This document shows, one piece after another, positions 45,077 through 54,009 of a DNA stretch of 59,103 nucleotides (positions are counted from its first letter, which is position 1; every line of letters starts with the position of its first letter). The DNA comes from Domibacillus sp. PGB-M46 (GTDB lineage: Bacteria; Bacillota; Bacilli; Bacillales; Domibacillaceae): contig NZ_JAKGCR010000027.1 of NCBI RefSeq assembly GCF_022668875.1, positions 1 through 59,103 of the forward strand, read 5' to 3'. The notes below the pieces were generated by a model that searched no databases, had not been told where the DNA came from, and saw nothing but the letters and a program-made list of their open reading frames with translations. The translations under genes and the position numbers were made by a program.

Positions 45077-45997
45077 TTAAACGAGAATACTAGCTTTCTC
45101 TTTATTCTTTTCAGCTAAATTTTCTGTAAAAAACGTATTTAATTCAGTAACTAGTGATTGGAATATTTCATGATCGTGGTACATAAAGTCATTATGTTTG
45201 CCATCAATCAGATAAAACTGTTTTGGTTCTATTGCTGCTTTATATAATCCATAGGCTTCATCAATCGGATGCAGCAAATTATTTTTACCGTGACCGATAA
45301 AGATTGGGCAAGCAATATCTTTCACTACTTTTTCAGCATTCATCGAAATGATTGAATCAGTAAATTGTAATGTTGTTTGCTTTCCAAAAGGAGAAAGCGG
45401 TACCAATTCTTTTTGTACGTAATCCTTCGTTGCTGGATCAAGCGGATAATGAATAAATGGATCTGCATAAACAGATTCTCCTGTTGTAACGCGTTTCTTG
45501 CGATCCTCTTCAACCACTTTCAAAATTTCTTGCCATTCAACATAGGAGTGTATCGACTTTAACCATCTTTCACCATCATAAAATCCGTTAAGTGCTGCAA
45601 CTGCCTTGATACGGCTATCTTTTGCAGATACGCGTACAACATTGGAGCCACCCATCCCCCAGCCAATAAGCCCAATTCTTTCTTGATCTACTTCTTCTTG
45701 CATAGAAAGAAAGGTAACCGCATTTTGAATGTCCTCCACTTGCTCATCTAAAATAACATGCCCTTGTTGTCCCTCACTATTAGCAAATCCTCGATAATCA
45801 AATCCAAGACAAATAAATCCTGCCTCCGTTAAATTCCGTGCAAACAATTTTGGATAAAATTCATTGAAACCTTGGTATCCGGAATTAGGAATAATGGCTG
45901 GACGTTTCTCCCCCTCTTGATAGTCTTTTGGAAAGTATAAGGTGCCCTCCAATTTGCATCCTTCACTATAAAAGCTCACTTGACGTTCAATCATCAT
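45077..45997 (-). CDS. Alpha/beta hydrolase-fold protein, nucleophile Ser absent
   Basis: A 306-residue cytoplasmic alpha/beta hydrolase. The oxyanion region is PNSGYQGFNEFY, and CLGFDYRGFANSEGQQG is the typical strand-4 region. The expected nucleophile elbow GxSxG reads GWGMGG, with Gly where Ser should be. A late Asp/His pair is present (IGHGKNNLLHPIDEAYG and DGKHNDFMYHDHE). It may be an inactive or non-hydrolytic member, or use another residue. GGGGGAATC precedes the ATG pair. It is a single-gene unit with a strong terminator. Confidence 0.82.
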   Translation of the reverse strand: MMIERQVSFYSEGCKLEGTLYFPKDYQEGEKRPAIIPNSGYQGFNEFYPKLFARNLTEAGFICLGFDYRGFANSEGQQGHVILDEQVEDIQNAVTFLSMQEEVDQERIGLIGWGMGGSNVVRVSAKDSRIKAVAALNGFYDGERWLKSIHSYVEWQEILKVVEEDRKKRVTTGESVYADPFIHYPLDPATKDYVQKELVPLSPFGKQTTLQFTDSIISMNAEKVVKDIACPIFIGHGKNNLLHPIDEAYGLYKAAIEPKQFYLIDGKHNDFMYHDHEIFQSLVTELNTFFTENLAEKNKEKASILV

Positions 45998-46384
45998 GAT
46001 TCCCCCTAGTTATAAAATGTTGTTTCAAAATTTAAAATGCAACTATCGTGCCAAGATAAAATAATTCATCTTAAAAAGGTGAAAACTCCCTATAGTTAAA
46101 GGCAGAACAATGTCTATGTAAGCATATTATCCGGAAAGAAAATTATGGAATCTCGTTCAAAAACTGTAGTTGTAAAAAAATTTTACTATCTGTAAAATTT
46201 TTATAACAAAAAAATTTAAAATTAGGTTGATCTGATTATGATCCAATTACTAGTGGGTAAAAGAAGGAGTATTTCGAATCTATTAGAATTACTAACTAAA
46301 CAATTAGCCTAGCGTATTTTAGAATATTACATTAGCGAAAGCATGAAAATAAGACATAGAAATATCTTAAAAGGGGACAAATTT
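45998..46384. other. Intergenic, no gene seen
   Basis: A+T-rich; contains the probable promoter regions of two divergent genes. No clear operator or riboswitch fold is visible. Confidence 0.4.
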
Positions 46385-47320
46385 GTGAAAAAAATAACCA
46401 TAAAACTCGTAACTATTTTAGTGATTATCTCTATGATTAGTATACTAGGCGCCTGTGGTTCATATACGCAGGATACTCAAAGGACAGAAACTGAAAGTAA
46501 AGGAAAGATAACAGTTGGCGGAAAAGACTTTACTGAGCAACAAGTTTTATTAAAAATAACTGCTGTCTACCTGAAAGAAAAAGGATATGAGGTAGAAGAA
46601 GCATCAGGTATGAGTAGCGCAGTTGCACGTTCAGCACTTGAGAAGGGACAGATTGATATATATTGGGAGTATACAGGGACTGGATTATTACTGCACTTAA
46701 AGGAGCCTATTGAAATTAATCCTGATAAGGCATACCAAAAGGTTAAAGAAATAGACAAAGAAAACAAGCTGATATGGTTAAATAAAGCAGAGTTTAACAA
46801 TACCTATGCAATTTTAATGAGGAAAGATCAAGCTGAGGAACTCGGCATTAAAACTATTTCCAATCTTGCCAGCTATGTAAACAAAAATGATAATTCATTA
46901 AAGTTTGCAACAAACGCTGAATTTTACGCACGGGAAGATGGCATGAAAGGTCTTCAAAAAAAATATAATTTTCGATTTCTAAGCAAAAAAGTCACTAAGA
47001 TAGATTCAAAATTGTTATATAACTCTCTTAAAGAGGGACAGACGGATGTTTCCATCGGATTTGCAACGGATGGCCGAATTAAAGGATTTAATTTAGTCGC
47101 GCTAGAGGATGACAAATCTTTCTTCCCTGCATATAACGCCGTACCGGTAATTCGAGAGGAGACAGTAAATAAACATAAAGAGTTGGAGGATTTGTTGAAC
47201 GAGCTTGCCGACAACTTAGACACTGAAACAATGAAAGACTTGAACCATAAAGTAGACATAGAACATAAAAACATAATAGAAGTTGTAAGAGAGTGGCTTG
47301 TGTCTAAAAAGCTAATTTAA
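46385..47320 (+). CDS. Glycine betaine/choline-type ABC binding lipoprotein
   Basis: A 311-residue substrate-binding lipoprotein of the OpuAC/OpuCC/YehZ group. The signal peptide ends in the lipobox ILGAC. The mature protein starts ITVGGKDFTEQQVLLKI and contains DIYWEYTGTG and GFATDGRI, all typical of quaternary-amine binders. The GTG at 46385 has AAGGGGA seven bases before it, which decides the start. It should capture glycine betaine, choline or carnitine at the cell surface. No permease or ATPase genes are nearby, so it either serves a transporter encoded elsewhere or is stranded. Confidence 0.87.
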   Translation: MKKITIKLVTILVIISMISILGACGSYTQDTQRTETESKGKITVGGKDFTEQQVLLKITAVYLKEKGYEVEEASGMSSAVARSALEKGQIDIYWEYTGTGLLLHLKEPIEINPDKAYQKVKEIDKENKLIWLNKAEFNNTYAILMRKDQAEELGIKTISNLASYVNKNDNSLKFATNAEFYAREDGMKGLQKKYNFRFLSKKVTKIDSKLLYNSLKEGQTDVSIGFATDGRIKGFNLVALEDDKSFFPAYNAVPVIREETVNKHKELEDLLNELADNLDTETMKDLNHKVDIEHKNIIEVVREWLVSKKLI

Positions 47321-47365
47321 ACAGATGATTGAACCGAAGTGACAAAGAGTAAATGAAACATGAAA

Positions 47366-47560
47366 ATTTATCTTATATTAATTGGGCAGCAAAGCCGGCC
47401 ATGTTTCAGTTTATAGAAGGCTGGTATAACCGAAACAGAATTCATAGCAGCATCGGCTATCAGACATCTCAAGCCATAGAGGATCAGATTAGAAGAACCG
47501 CTTAAGACTTAACTTTTCTGTGTCCAAATTATTTACTCAAACCCATTAATGATGCTTATA
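47366..47560 (+). mobile_element. IS3-family transposase (OrfB) relic
   Basis: The plus strand encodes FQFIEGWYNRNRIHSSIGYQ and then SQAIEDQIRRTA, the C-terminus of an IS3-group OrfB integrase-type transposase. It is followed by an end-like sequence (TTTTCTGTGTCCAAATTATT). Only the last ~45 codons remain. It lies at the boundary between the catabolic genes and the plasmid maintenance region. Confidence 0.75.
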
Positions 47561-47569
47561 GAAAAGTGG

Positions 47570-49394
47570 ACTTATGCAAACATACACTTTTGATTACGTA
47601 TACCTTTGTATAAGTACACTTTTGCTGACTAATCCTTCATTCTTCTTCCTGGCCATACATCGCTCTCCAAGTAGAATTATTTTCACTCTTGTACTGCCAA
47701 AAAGATCTCATATAATCATTTTTCTTCTATGACACCCTGTCTTCTTCTACTAAATATCTTGCTTACGCACACTTCTACACAAATAAAAGTGTACCTATAC
47801 AAATATACACTTTTGCTTACATATTCCTTTGTATAAGTATACTTATGCTGATTAATCCTTCATTCTTCTTCCTGGCCGAACATCGCTCATCAAGTAGAAT
47901 TGTTTTCACTGCCGTATTGCCAAACAGGCTTCTGTATAATTATTTTTCTCCTATGGCACCCTGCTCTCTTTTATCAGATCTCTTGATTATACGCGCTTTT
48001 ATATAAACAAAAGTGTACCTGTGCAATGGTGTACTTTCGTTTGCGTATACCTTTGTGTAAGTATACCCACAATAACTATGTCTTCATTCTTCTTCTTGGT
48101 CGTACATCTCTTGCCAAGTAGAATTGTTTTCACTGCCGTGTTGCCAAACAGGCTCCTGTATAATTATTTTTCTCCTGTGGCACCCTGCTCTCTTTTACTA
48201 GATCTCTTGATTATACGTGCTTCTATATAAACAAAAGTGTAACTATACAATGGTGTACTTTTGTTTGTGTATACCTTTATATAAGTATACTTATGCTTAC
48301 TAATCCTTCATTCTTCTTCTTGGTCGTACATCTCTTAACAAGTAGAATTGTTTTCACTGCCGTGTCGCCAAACAGGCTCCTGTATAATTATTTTTCTCCT
48401 ATGGCACCCTGCTCTCTTTTATCAGATCTCTTGATTATACGTGCTTCTATATAAACAAAAGTGTACCTATACAAATGTGTACTTTTGTTTATATATACCT
48501 TTGTATAAGTATACCTATAATAACCAAGTCTTCATTCTTCTTCTTTGCCGTACATCTCTTACCAAGTAGAATTATTTTCACTGCCGTGCTGCCAAACAGG
48601 TTAGATACCTATATAATCATTTTTCTCCTATGGTACCCGCCCTCTTTTATTAGATATTTTGCGTAGGTACACTTTTGTCTACATACACTTCTGCCGATTA
48701 AGCCTTTATTCGTCTTCCTCCTTGAATACTGCTTACCCAGTAGAATTGTTTTCACCATTATGGAGCTAAACAAATTTCTGTATAATCGTTTTCTGTTCGC
48801 CTTTGACACCTTGTTCTTTCCTACTAGATATCTTACTTATATATACGTTTTATAAATAAAGGTGTACATAAACAAAGGTATACTTTTGTTTATGTACACC
48901 TTTGTAAAAGAACACTTATGCTGACTAAGCCTTTATTCGTCTTCCTGGTCGAGCATCGCTCACTAAGTAGGACTGTTCTCATTGCTGTACATCTAAACAG
49001 GTTCCTGCATACTCGTTTTTTGCTCGACTGTGACACCCTGCTCTTTTCTATTAGGTACTTCACTTATATACTTCTACCTATACAAAAGTATACCTGCACT
49101 AGTATACACTTGTGTTTAAGTATACTTTTGTATAGGTACACCTATGACGACTAAGCTTTTATTCGTCTTCTTACTCGAATCTCGCTCACAAAGTAAAATT
49201 GTTTTCACCACCATTCAGCCAAACAGGTTCCTACATAATCGACTGTTTTACGGCTCATCTATCGCAGCCTCCCTTCTCTCTTCTTCATATATCTTACTTA
49301 TGTATAATTCCATATAAACAAAAGTGTACCTATCCAAAGGTATACTTTTGTTTAAGTACACTTTTGATCAGGTACACTTCTGATTACTAAGATT
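47570..49394. repeat. Tandem ~224-bp repeats: centromere-like array with relic 3' ends of the partner gene
   Basis: The marker CAAGTAGAATTGTTTTCACT and its variants recur at 47668, 47891, 48115, 48339, 48563, 48737, 48963 and 49189. Spacing is 223-226 bp except one 174-bp unit. The same block aligns with the 3' end of the adjacent partner gene (49395-49490). Between the blocks each unit carries clusters of GTATACTTTTGT/ACAAAAGTGTAC sites in both orientations. The array therefore looks like repeated duplication of the gene's 3' end plus its downstream binding sites. Short plus-strand frames here are not genes. It probably forms the binding array (centromere) of partition locus 1. Confidence 0.8.
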
Positions 49395-49919
49395 TTATTT
49401 ATCTTCCTGCACAAATTCACTCATAAAATAAAACTGTTTTTGCTGCCGCTCAGTCAAACGGTTTTCTACATAATTATCCACCAGCTCATTCAAGATAGCG
49501 TATGTTTTCGTCTCATCCATAAACTTCCCAAGCATATTGATCTGCGTGTGAAGCAAGGAAGGAACTTTAATTGTTTTAGTCGAGTTATTCTTACCAACGA
49601 CCGCTTTACGTTTTTTTGGTTCTTTAGGGGGTTCAGCTGATACAGGCACCCTGCCCTGATTTTTTTTCTGTGGCACAATCGTCTCTTCTTTTATAGATTG
49701 AATACCAGTTGTTTTTATTTCCGGCTTCTTCGCTGCTTCCTCCACTTTTGGTTCTTCTTTTTTAATTAGTGTTTCCTTATTTTTTACCGGATCAGTTGTC
49801 GCTGGCTTGTTAGCATTATATTTAAAAGGATCTTTGTCGTTAAACTTAACGGGCTGCGCTCTCAAATTATCCCTTTTTGGGACTTTCAGTAACTGCCCTT
49901 TTATGTTTTTCTCACTCAC
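49395..49919 (-). CDS. ParA-partner DNA-binding protein, locus 1 (RHH-like)
   Basis: A 174-residue protein. The first ~105 residues are low-complexity, Lys/Pro/Glu-rich and probably disordered. The C-terminal ~65 residues (TKTIKVPSLLHTQINMLGKF, then ILNELVDNYVENRLTERQQ) fit a ribbon-helix-helix DNA-binding domain. It follows parA1 with an 8-bp overlap, the usual place for a ParB/ParR-like centromere-binding partner. Its 3' end is the source of the repeated block in the array downstream. No sequence similarity to classical ParB is seen; the role is inferred from operon position. Confidence 0.7.
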   Translation of the reverse strand: MSEKNIKGQLLKVPKRDNLRAQPVKFNDKDPFKYNANKPATTDPVKNKETLIKKEEPKVEEAAKKPEIKTTGIQSIKEETIVPQKKNQGRVPVSAEPPKEPKKRKAVVGKNNSTKTIKVPSLLHTQINMLGKFMDETKTYAILNELVDNYVENRLTERQQKQFYFMSEFVQEDK

Positions 49920-50724
49920 CGACTGTTACACCGCCTTCAATCTTCTCTATTTTTCCGAGCATTTCTTGAACCACATCAATGAAAACTTGATGCGCGCGAT
50001 TGTCATGGTGATCATTATATGTAATTCCGGTGATATCCCAGGCTTTTAGACGTTCTAAATGCTTCACGTAATTTTCAAATACGTTATCGTCACCAAACAT
50101 TTCTTTCGCTCTTTCTACAGTCGCATGGTCTACCCGCCCTCCTGGACGCAATAAAACCGGGAGCACTCCTGCTACTTGGATATAAGCCTCATATTCATCT
50201 ATCATAAATTGAAGATAAGAAATATAAGTTTCAGCACCTTCAAGTGAAAGCTCCTGTGCTTGAAGAATAATTAAGACATAGTCAGCAGCCATCATGGCAT
50301 TATCAGAGTAATCACTGATCGTAGGTGGTACATCTATTAAAATGTAATCATAGTTATCTTTTAACGGCTCCAATAATCGGCTTAAATAGGAAACCTGGTC
50401 AAGATCTTCTGAAAACTTACTATATAAAAACTTTGGAAGGTTCTTAAATGAAACAGTGGCTGGAATAAGATCCAGGTTGTCATTTACATGCATAACAGAA
50501 GGAGCTAAATCTCCATTCTCAAATCCTTCAAAAATAGAAGACTTGATTTCTGAAATTCCTGCTGATCTGGCAATAAGGGTTGTCGCATTCGCCTGCGGGT
50601 CCATATCAATCAAAAGAACTTTTTTATTCATCGCTTTCGATAATTCCCACGAAGCCATAACAGCCACTTTTGTTTTTCCAACCCCGCCTTTAAAGTTACC
50701 TACTACTATCGTTTTTGCTGTCAT
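49912..50724 (-). CDS. parA: ParA-family partition ATPase, locus 1
   Basis: A 270-residue cytoplasmic ATPase that moves plasmid copies to both daughter cells. The deviant Walker A motif is KGGVGKT at residues 11-17 (TIVVGNFKGGVGKTKVAV); LLIDMDPQANAT and YILIDVPPTISDYSDNAM supply the other nucleotide-binding segments. The ATG at 50724 is chosen because GGAGGAG is about 8 nt upstream; a TTG six codons earlier overlaps that site. It is first in an operon with the RHH-like partner and lies between two repeat arrays. Confidence 0.93.
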   Translation of the reverse strand: MTAKTIVVGNFKGGVGKTKVAVMASWELSKAMNKKVLLIDMDPQANATTLIARSAGISEIKSSIFEGFENGDLAPSVMHVNDNLDLIPATVSFKNLPKFLYSKFSEDLDQVSYLSRLLEPLKDNYDYILIDVPPTISDYSDNAMMAADYVLIILQAQELSLEGAETYISYLQFMIDEYEAYIQVAGVLPVLLRPGGRVDHATVERAKEMFGDDNVFENYVKHLERLKAWDITGITYNDHHDNRAHQVFIDVVQEMLGKIEKIEGGVTVGE

Positions 50725-50777
50725 CTTATCTTCTCCTCCCAACGAGTGCTATTTGCAAAAGTATACATTAACAAATT

Positions 50778-50815
50778 TCTACTTACTCATATCTTAACAT
50801 AAGTGGAAATTTGCG
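50778..50815. promoter_or_regulatory. Half-sites of the 53-bp array motif before parA1
   Basis: TTTCTACTT and AAGTGGAAATTT occur facing each other across about 20 bp, 50-90 bp upstream of parA1. They match halves of the array palindrome, so the array-binding protein may also control parA1. Confidence 0.5.
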
Positions 50816-50919
50816 AGAAGCACCTTTTAAAAATAATGTCCAAATTTGGTATTATTACGGCCGAATAATTTGTAACACAAATGTAATATTTCGCTCTTTT
50901 CGAGCTCTCTTCCTCGCAC

Positions 50920-51614
50920 AAGTAGAAATTTCTACTTTTCTACCCGCGCAGAAATTGTCGACTTTCTCACACAAGTAGAAATTTCTACTTTTCTACCCGC
51001 GCAAGAATCGCCTTCTTTCTCGCACAAGTAGAAATTTCCACTTTTCTACTCATGCGGAAATCGCCTCCTTTCTCGCATAAGTAGAAATTTCCACTTTTCT
51101 ACTCATGCGGAAATCGCCTCCTTTCTCGCATAAGTAGAAATTTCTACTTTTCTACTCATGCGGAAATCGTCTTCTTTCCCACATAAGTAGAAATTTCTAC
51201 TTTTCTACCCATGTAGAAGTCGTCTTCTTTCTCGCATAAGTAGAAATTTCTACTTATGTTTCTTTTATAAAGCTGTTAAACCCTTTTATATTGGTACCTC
51301 TAAAATATCTTTTTATCTACCAAACTCACATAAGTAGAAATTTCTACTTTTCTACCTGTGCAGAAACCACCTGCTTCCTTACATAGGTAGAAATTTCTAC
51401 TTTTCCACCCGCACAGAAATCGCCTGCTTTCTCGCACGGGTAGAAATTTCTACTTTTCTACCTGCCTAGGAATCGCTTACTTTATTGCACAGGTAGAAAT
51501 TTCTACTTTTCTACCTGCCTAGGAATCGTCTACTTTCTCGCATAAGTAGAAATTTCTACTTTTCTACTCGCGCAAAAATAGCTGACTTTCTCGCACAAGT
51601 AGAAATTTCTACCT
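50920..51614. repeat. Iteron-like array: 13 palindromes at exact 53-bp spacing
   Basis: The 18-bp palindrome AAGTAGAAATTTCTACTT (a few copies with one or two changes) starts at 50920, 50973, 51026, 51079, 51132, 51185, 51238, then 51332, 51385, 51438, 51491, 51544 and 51597. Spacing is 53 bp throughout (five helical turns) except a 94-bp step between blocks of seven and six. Most copies are followed by TTCTACC/TTCTACT. The array fills the divergent region between parA1 and the rep gene and is a candidate replication origin, partition site or both. Confidence 0.85.
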
Positions 51615-51825
51615 ATGCTATTTCAATAGGGCTGAAACCGCATTCCGAAGGGATTTACAAGGGATAATAGGTGGTGTAATGTAGGGGCAATAAAAGCAGT
51701 GCCTGAAAAATTCATATCAAAAACTAATTTATTCAACATAAAAAGGCAAAAGCGTGTTGGGGAGTGTTCGCAGCAGTCCATCAACCGTTCATCGTGAATA
51801 GGCCACGATAAACACCTGCTTTCAC

Positions 51826-51852
51826 TTGAAAACTTTATGTTTTCATTATAAT
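51826..51852 (+). promoter_or_regulatory. Possible rep promoter
   Basis: TTGAAA (51826-51831) and a perfect TATAAT (51847-51852), but with a short 15-bp spacer. The spacing makes this a moderate candidate only. Confidence 0.4.
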
Positions 51853-51913
51853 GGGAAGGGCTGTGCCTTCTCCATGGTGAAGCAACCCATTTATAGATCC
51901 TTTGCGGAAACTT

Positions 51914-51953
51914 AAGGGCGTGTTTATCGTACAGCGAGCGATAAATGCGCCTT
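51914..51953 (+). promoter_or_regulatory. Hairpin with U-tract in the rep leader (attenuator-like)
   Basis: GGGCGTGTTTATCG pairs with CGATAAATGCGCC (with G-U pairs) and is followed by TTTTATTTTTT, ending 30 bp before the rep start codon. A second segment upstream, ACGATAAACACC at 51804-51815, could pair with the same left arm. This suggests control of rep by transcription termination, as in several Gram-positive plasmids. Confidence 0.5.
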
Positions 51954-51982
51954 TTATTTTTTCTGAAGGGAGACGAGCAGAC

Positions 51983-52996
51983 ATGGGAAAAAATAGAAAG
52001 TTATCGATCCAGGAGTTTCACTTTCTATACAGCTATGAACCTTATACGCAAACCCGCAGCCAGCAGCAAAAGCAGAAGCTGGAACTTTTAACAAAAGTGA
52101 TCGCTTCCTATGGAGACACTTACTATAACCTAAAAGACAAAACCCGCCAGGTCATTGAAATGATTTGCTGGTTTTCTGCAGAAAAAGGATACTGCTTTGC
52201 AAAAGAGGACTACTTTTCAGATAGGTTTGGACTTGCTCAAAGAACGATCAGAAACATTTTCAAACAGCTTCGTGATGCCGGAGTCATTATTACCGTACAC
52301 CGCCAGTCTACAACTCAGAACGGCCTGGGAGCCGCCATACATATTTTCGTTGACCATCCGTACTTTCATATCTGGAATAACGCATTTGAACTTGTTAAAT
52401 GCCAAGCTGAATGCCAAGCTGAATGCCAAGCTGAAAATCCTAAAATCCCTTGCGAGAGTAAGGACGGAGAGCCAAAAAAAGTTTCTACCAAGAATTTATC
52501 AATTTCTAAAAATCTTTTAAAGATCTTACGTAAAAAAGACCGTCTGGATGAAACGTATATTCCAGAAAATGTCCCTCAGGAATTCGTTGCTGCCGTAAAA
52601 CCATTCTTCGGTACAGCTGAAGAGGTTTACCACTTATGGGGACGTGTATTGATCAGCTACAAACAGTACAGCCTCAAGAATCCAGTAGAGTTTTATAAGG
52701 AGAAAGCGGTTGAAAGCTTTAAACAAGCCGTTTTCGCTTATAAGAACCGCTTAATCAAAAAAGACTTCTTTGGCTACTTTTACGGTATTTTGAAAAACAA
52801 GTTTGGCCAGCAAAAAGCCAAAGAAACGTTTGAGAATCACCCTGTTCTTTATAACTGGCTTGAGGAAGATACCGAACAGGATGAAAACATATCTCCAACG
52901 AGAAAAAGTGGCAGCTGGCGTGATGAAATTCAGCGATTGATACAAAGGGATGAACAGGCACTTTCTATGCAAGGAGAAGCTTATTTGCCATATTAA
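51983..52996 (+). CDS. Winged-helix plasmid replication initiator-like protein
   Basis: A 337-residue protein. The N-terminal region carries a winged HTH (YFSDRFGLAQRTIRNIF then KQLRDAGVIITVHRQ). A central linker contains CQAE three times, and the C-terminal half is basic and helical (FFGTAEEVYHLWGRVLISYK). The ATG at 51983 is taken because AAGGGAGA precedes it; an in-frame upstream frame overlaps the leader hairpin. Its place next to an iteron-like array and a partition operon supports a role as Rep, but I cannot tie it to a named Rep family. Confidence 0.65.
   Translation: MGKNRKLSIQEFHFLYSYEPYTQTRSQQQKQKLELLTKVIASYGDTYYNLKDKTRQVIEMICWFSAEKGYCFAKEDYFSDRFGLAQRTIRNIFKQLRDAGVIITVHRQSTTQNGLGAAIHIFVDHPYFHIWNNAFELVKCQAECQAECQAENPKIPCESKDGEPKKVSTKNLSISKNLLKILRKKDRLDETYIPENVPQEFVAAVKPFFGTAEEVYHLWGRVLISYKQYSLKNPVEFYKEKAVESFKQAVFAYKNRLIKKDFFGYFYGILKNKFGQQKAKETFENHPVLYNWLEEDTEQDENISPTRKSGSWRDEIQRLIQRDEQALSMQGEAYLPY
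52399..52434 (+). repeat. Three perfect 12-bp tandem repeats inside rep
   Basis: ATGCCAAGCTGA repeated three times without a mismatch, encoding CQAE-type repeats in the linker. It may be an initiator binding site within the gene or slippage-prone DNA. Confidence 0.8.
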
Positions 52997-53940
52997 TGTG
53001 AAAAAACACAAGATATCGTGCCATCTTCTTATCGCACATTCTGGTATTATAATAGGATTTTTCAGAACATATCGATTGACCGCCCTAGTGAGGGTAGCCA
53101 AGCATAGACGATTATCATGCTTTGCACACAGATGGCTTTCTGATTCTTCTTGTTTATCATTAGAAGCTGTCAATATTCCAGGCAGTCATGTTGCAGACTT
53201 GGTCGTCATTAAAAAGACTGCTCGTTATTGCGTTGATAGTGCCAGTGGCTGGTATAAGCTTGCTTGGTAAGGTACTCCTCTAATAAATGTTATTTGGTTT
53301 TTTATTGTCGTTCTGGCTGCCACAATAGGTAGCAAAACAGTAAAATACAGCTCCGGATGGACATCAGAAAGGTATAGGAATTAAATCGGCTCTAAGGAAC
53401 AAGGTCTCTCTAATTATTGCAAGTGCCGATTTGTTCAGCAAGCTGGAATATAAACCAGTCTAATAATGATCCAACTGCAGTCACATGGCTTAGAGAACTT
53501 GAGTACTTGACCGTTTTTATATTTTTCTTAATAAGCCGTCGTTTGCTGGCCGACAGAAGCCTAAAAAATGTTTGTGTCAGACGATACACCAAGTATGATG
53601 TCCATGTTAGCAATACTCCAACTTGTGTTATTAGGTTTGTGTCAGGTAGTGTATTCAGTGCTACTAGGCTGTCAGCGGTGTTCACAGTCTTTTTCAGCAA
53701 TATTGTAAAAAATATGTACCGAGAGAACATGTAGGTGCAGCATTACTTGAGTCGGGTTGCCTTCTTCCTCTAAAGAAAAGCCAGTGTAGTGAAACAATCT
53801 GCGTTAAGTGACCCTAAAATGAGACTGCACTTCATGGCTCATGGGGTACAGTACCAATATAGCTGGGGCAGCTATTATCTACTTTCGCTTTCTTTTAAAT
53901 TTGGTTATGTTAAATAATATGTTTGATTTTTGAACAAAAT
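52997..53940. other. Gene-free stretch downstream of rep
   Basis: Several frames of 60-107 codons are open but none has a ribosome binding site or recognisable domain. Short protein-like pieces in shifting frames (for example hydrophobic text near 53600-53680) suggest one or more decayed genes. No repeat array is present. Confidence 0.35.
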
Positions 53941-53942
53941 TA

Positions 53943-53971
53943 AAGGAACTTCCTTGTTTAGAAGTTCCCTT
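53943..53971 (-). terminator. Terminator after the APH-type gene
   Basis: AGGAACTTC pairs with GAAGTTCCCT-type sequence; on the minus strand it is followed by TTTAATTTT. Confidence 0.65.
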
Positions 53972-54009
53972 GTTTCTTCTATATAAAGCTCCTTTATCGG
54001 AAGAAAGAT

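Noticed and set aside
47985-49390. Small plus-strand genes in the 224-bp repeats (for example at 48021, 48475, 48918 and 49199)
   Set aside because: They repeat with the array, lack ribosome binding sites, and are the reverse side of a decayed copy of the partner gene.
50920-51614. CRISPR array
   Set aside because: Regular repeats, but each repeat is a perfect palindrome, the intervening sequences resemble each other instead of being unique, and no cas gene is present.
52950-53734. Genes of about 105 codons downstream of rep on either strand
   Set aside because: No ribosome binding site, no recognisable domain, and overlapping frames on both strands; the segment looks decayed.
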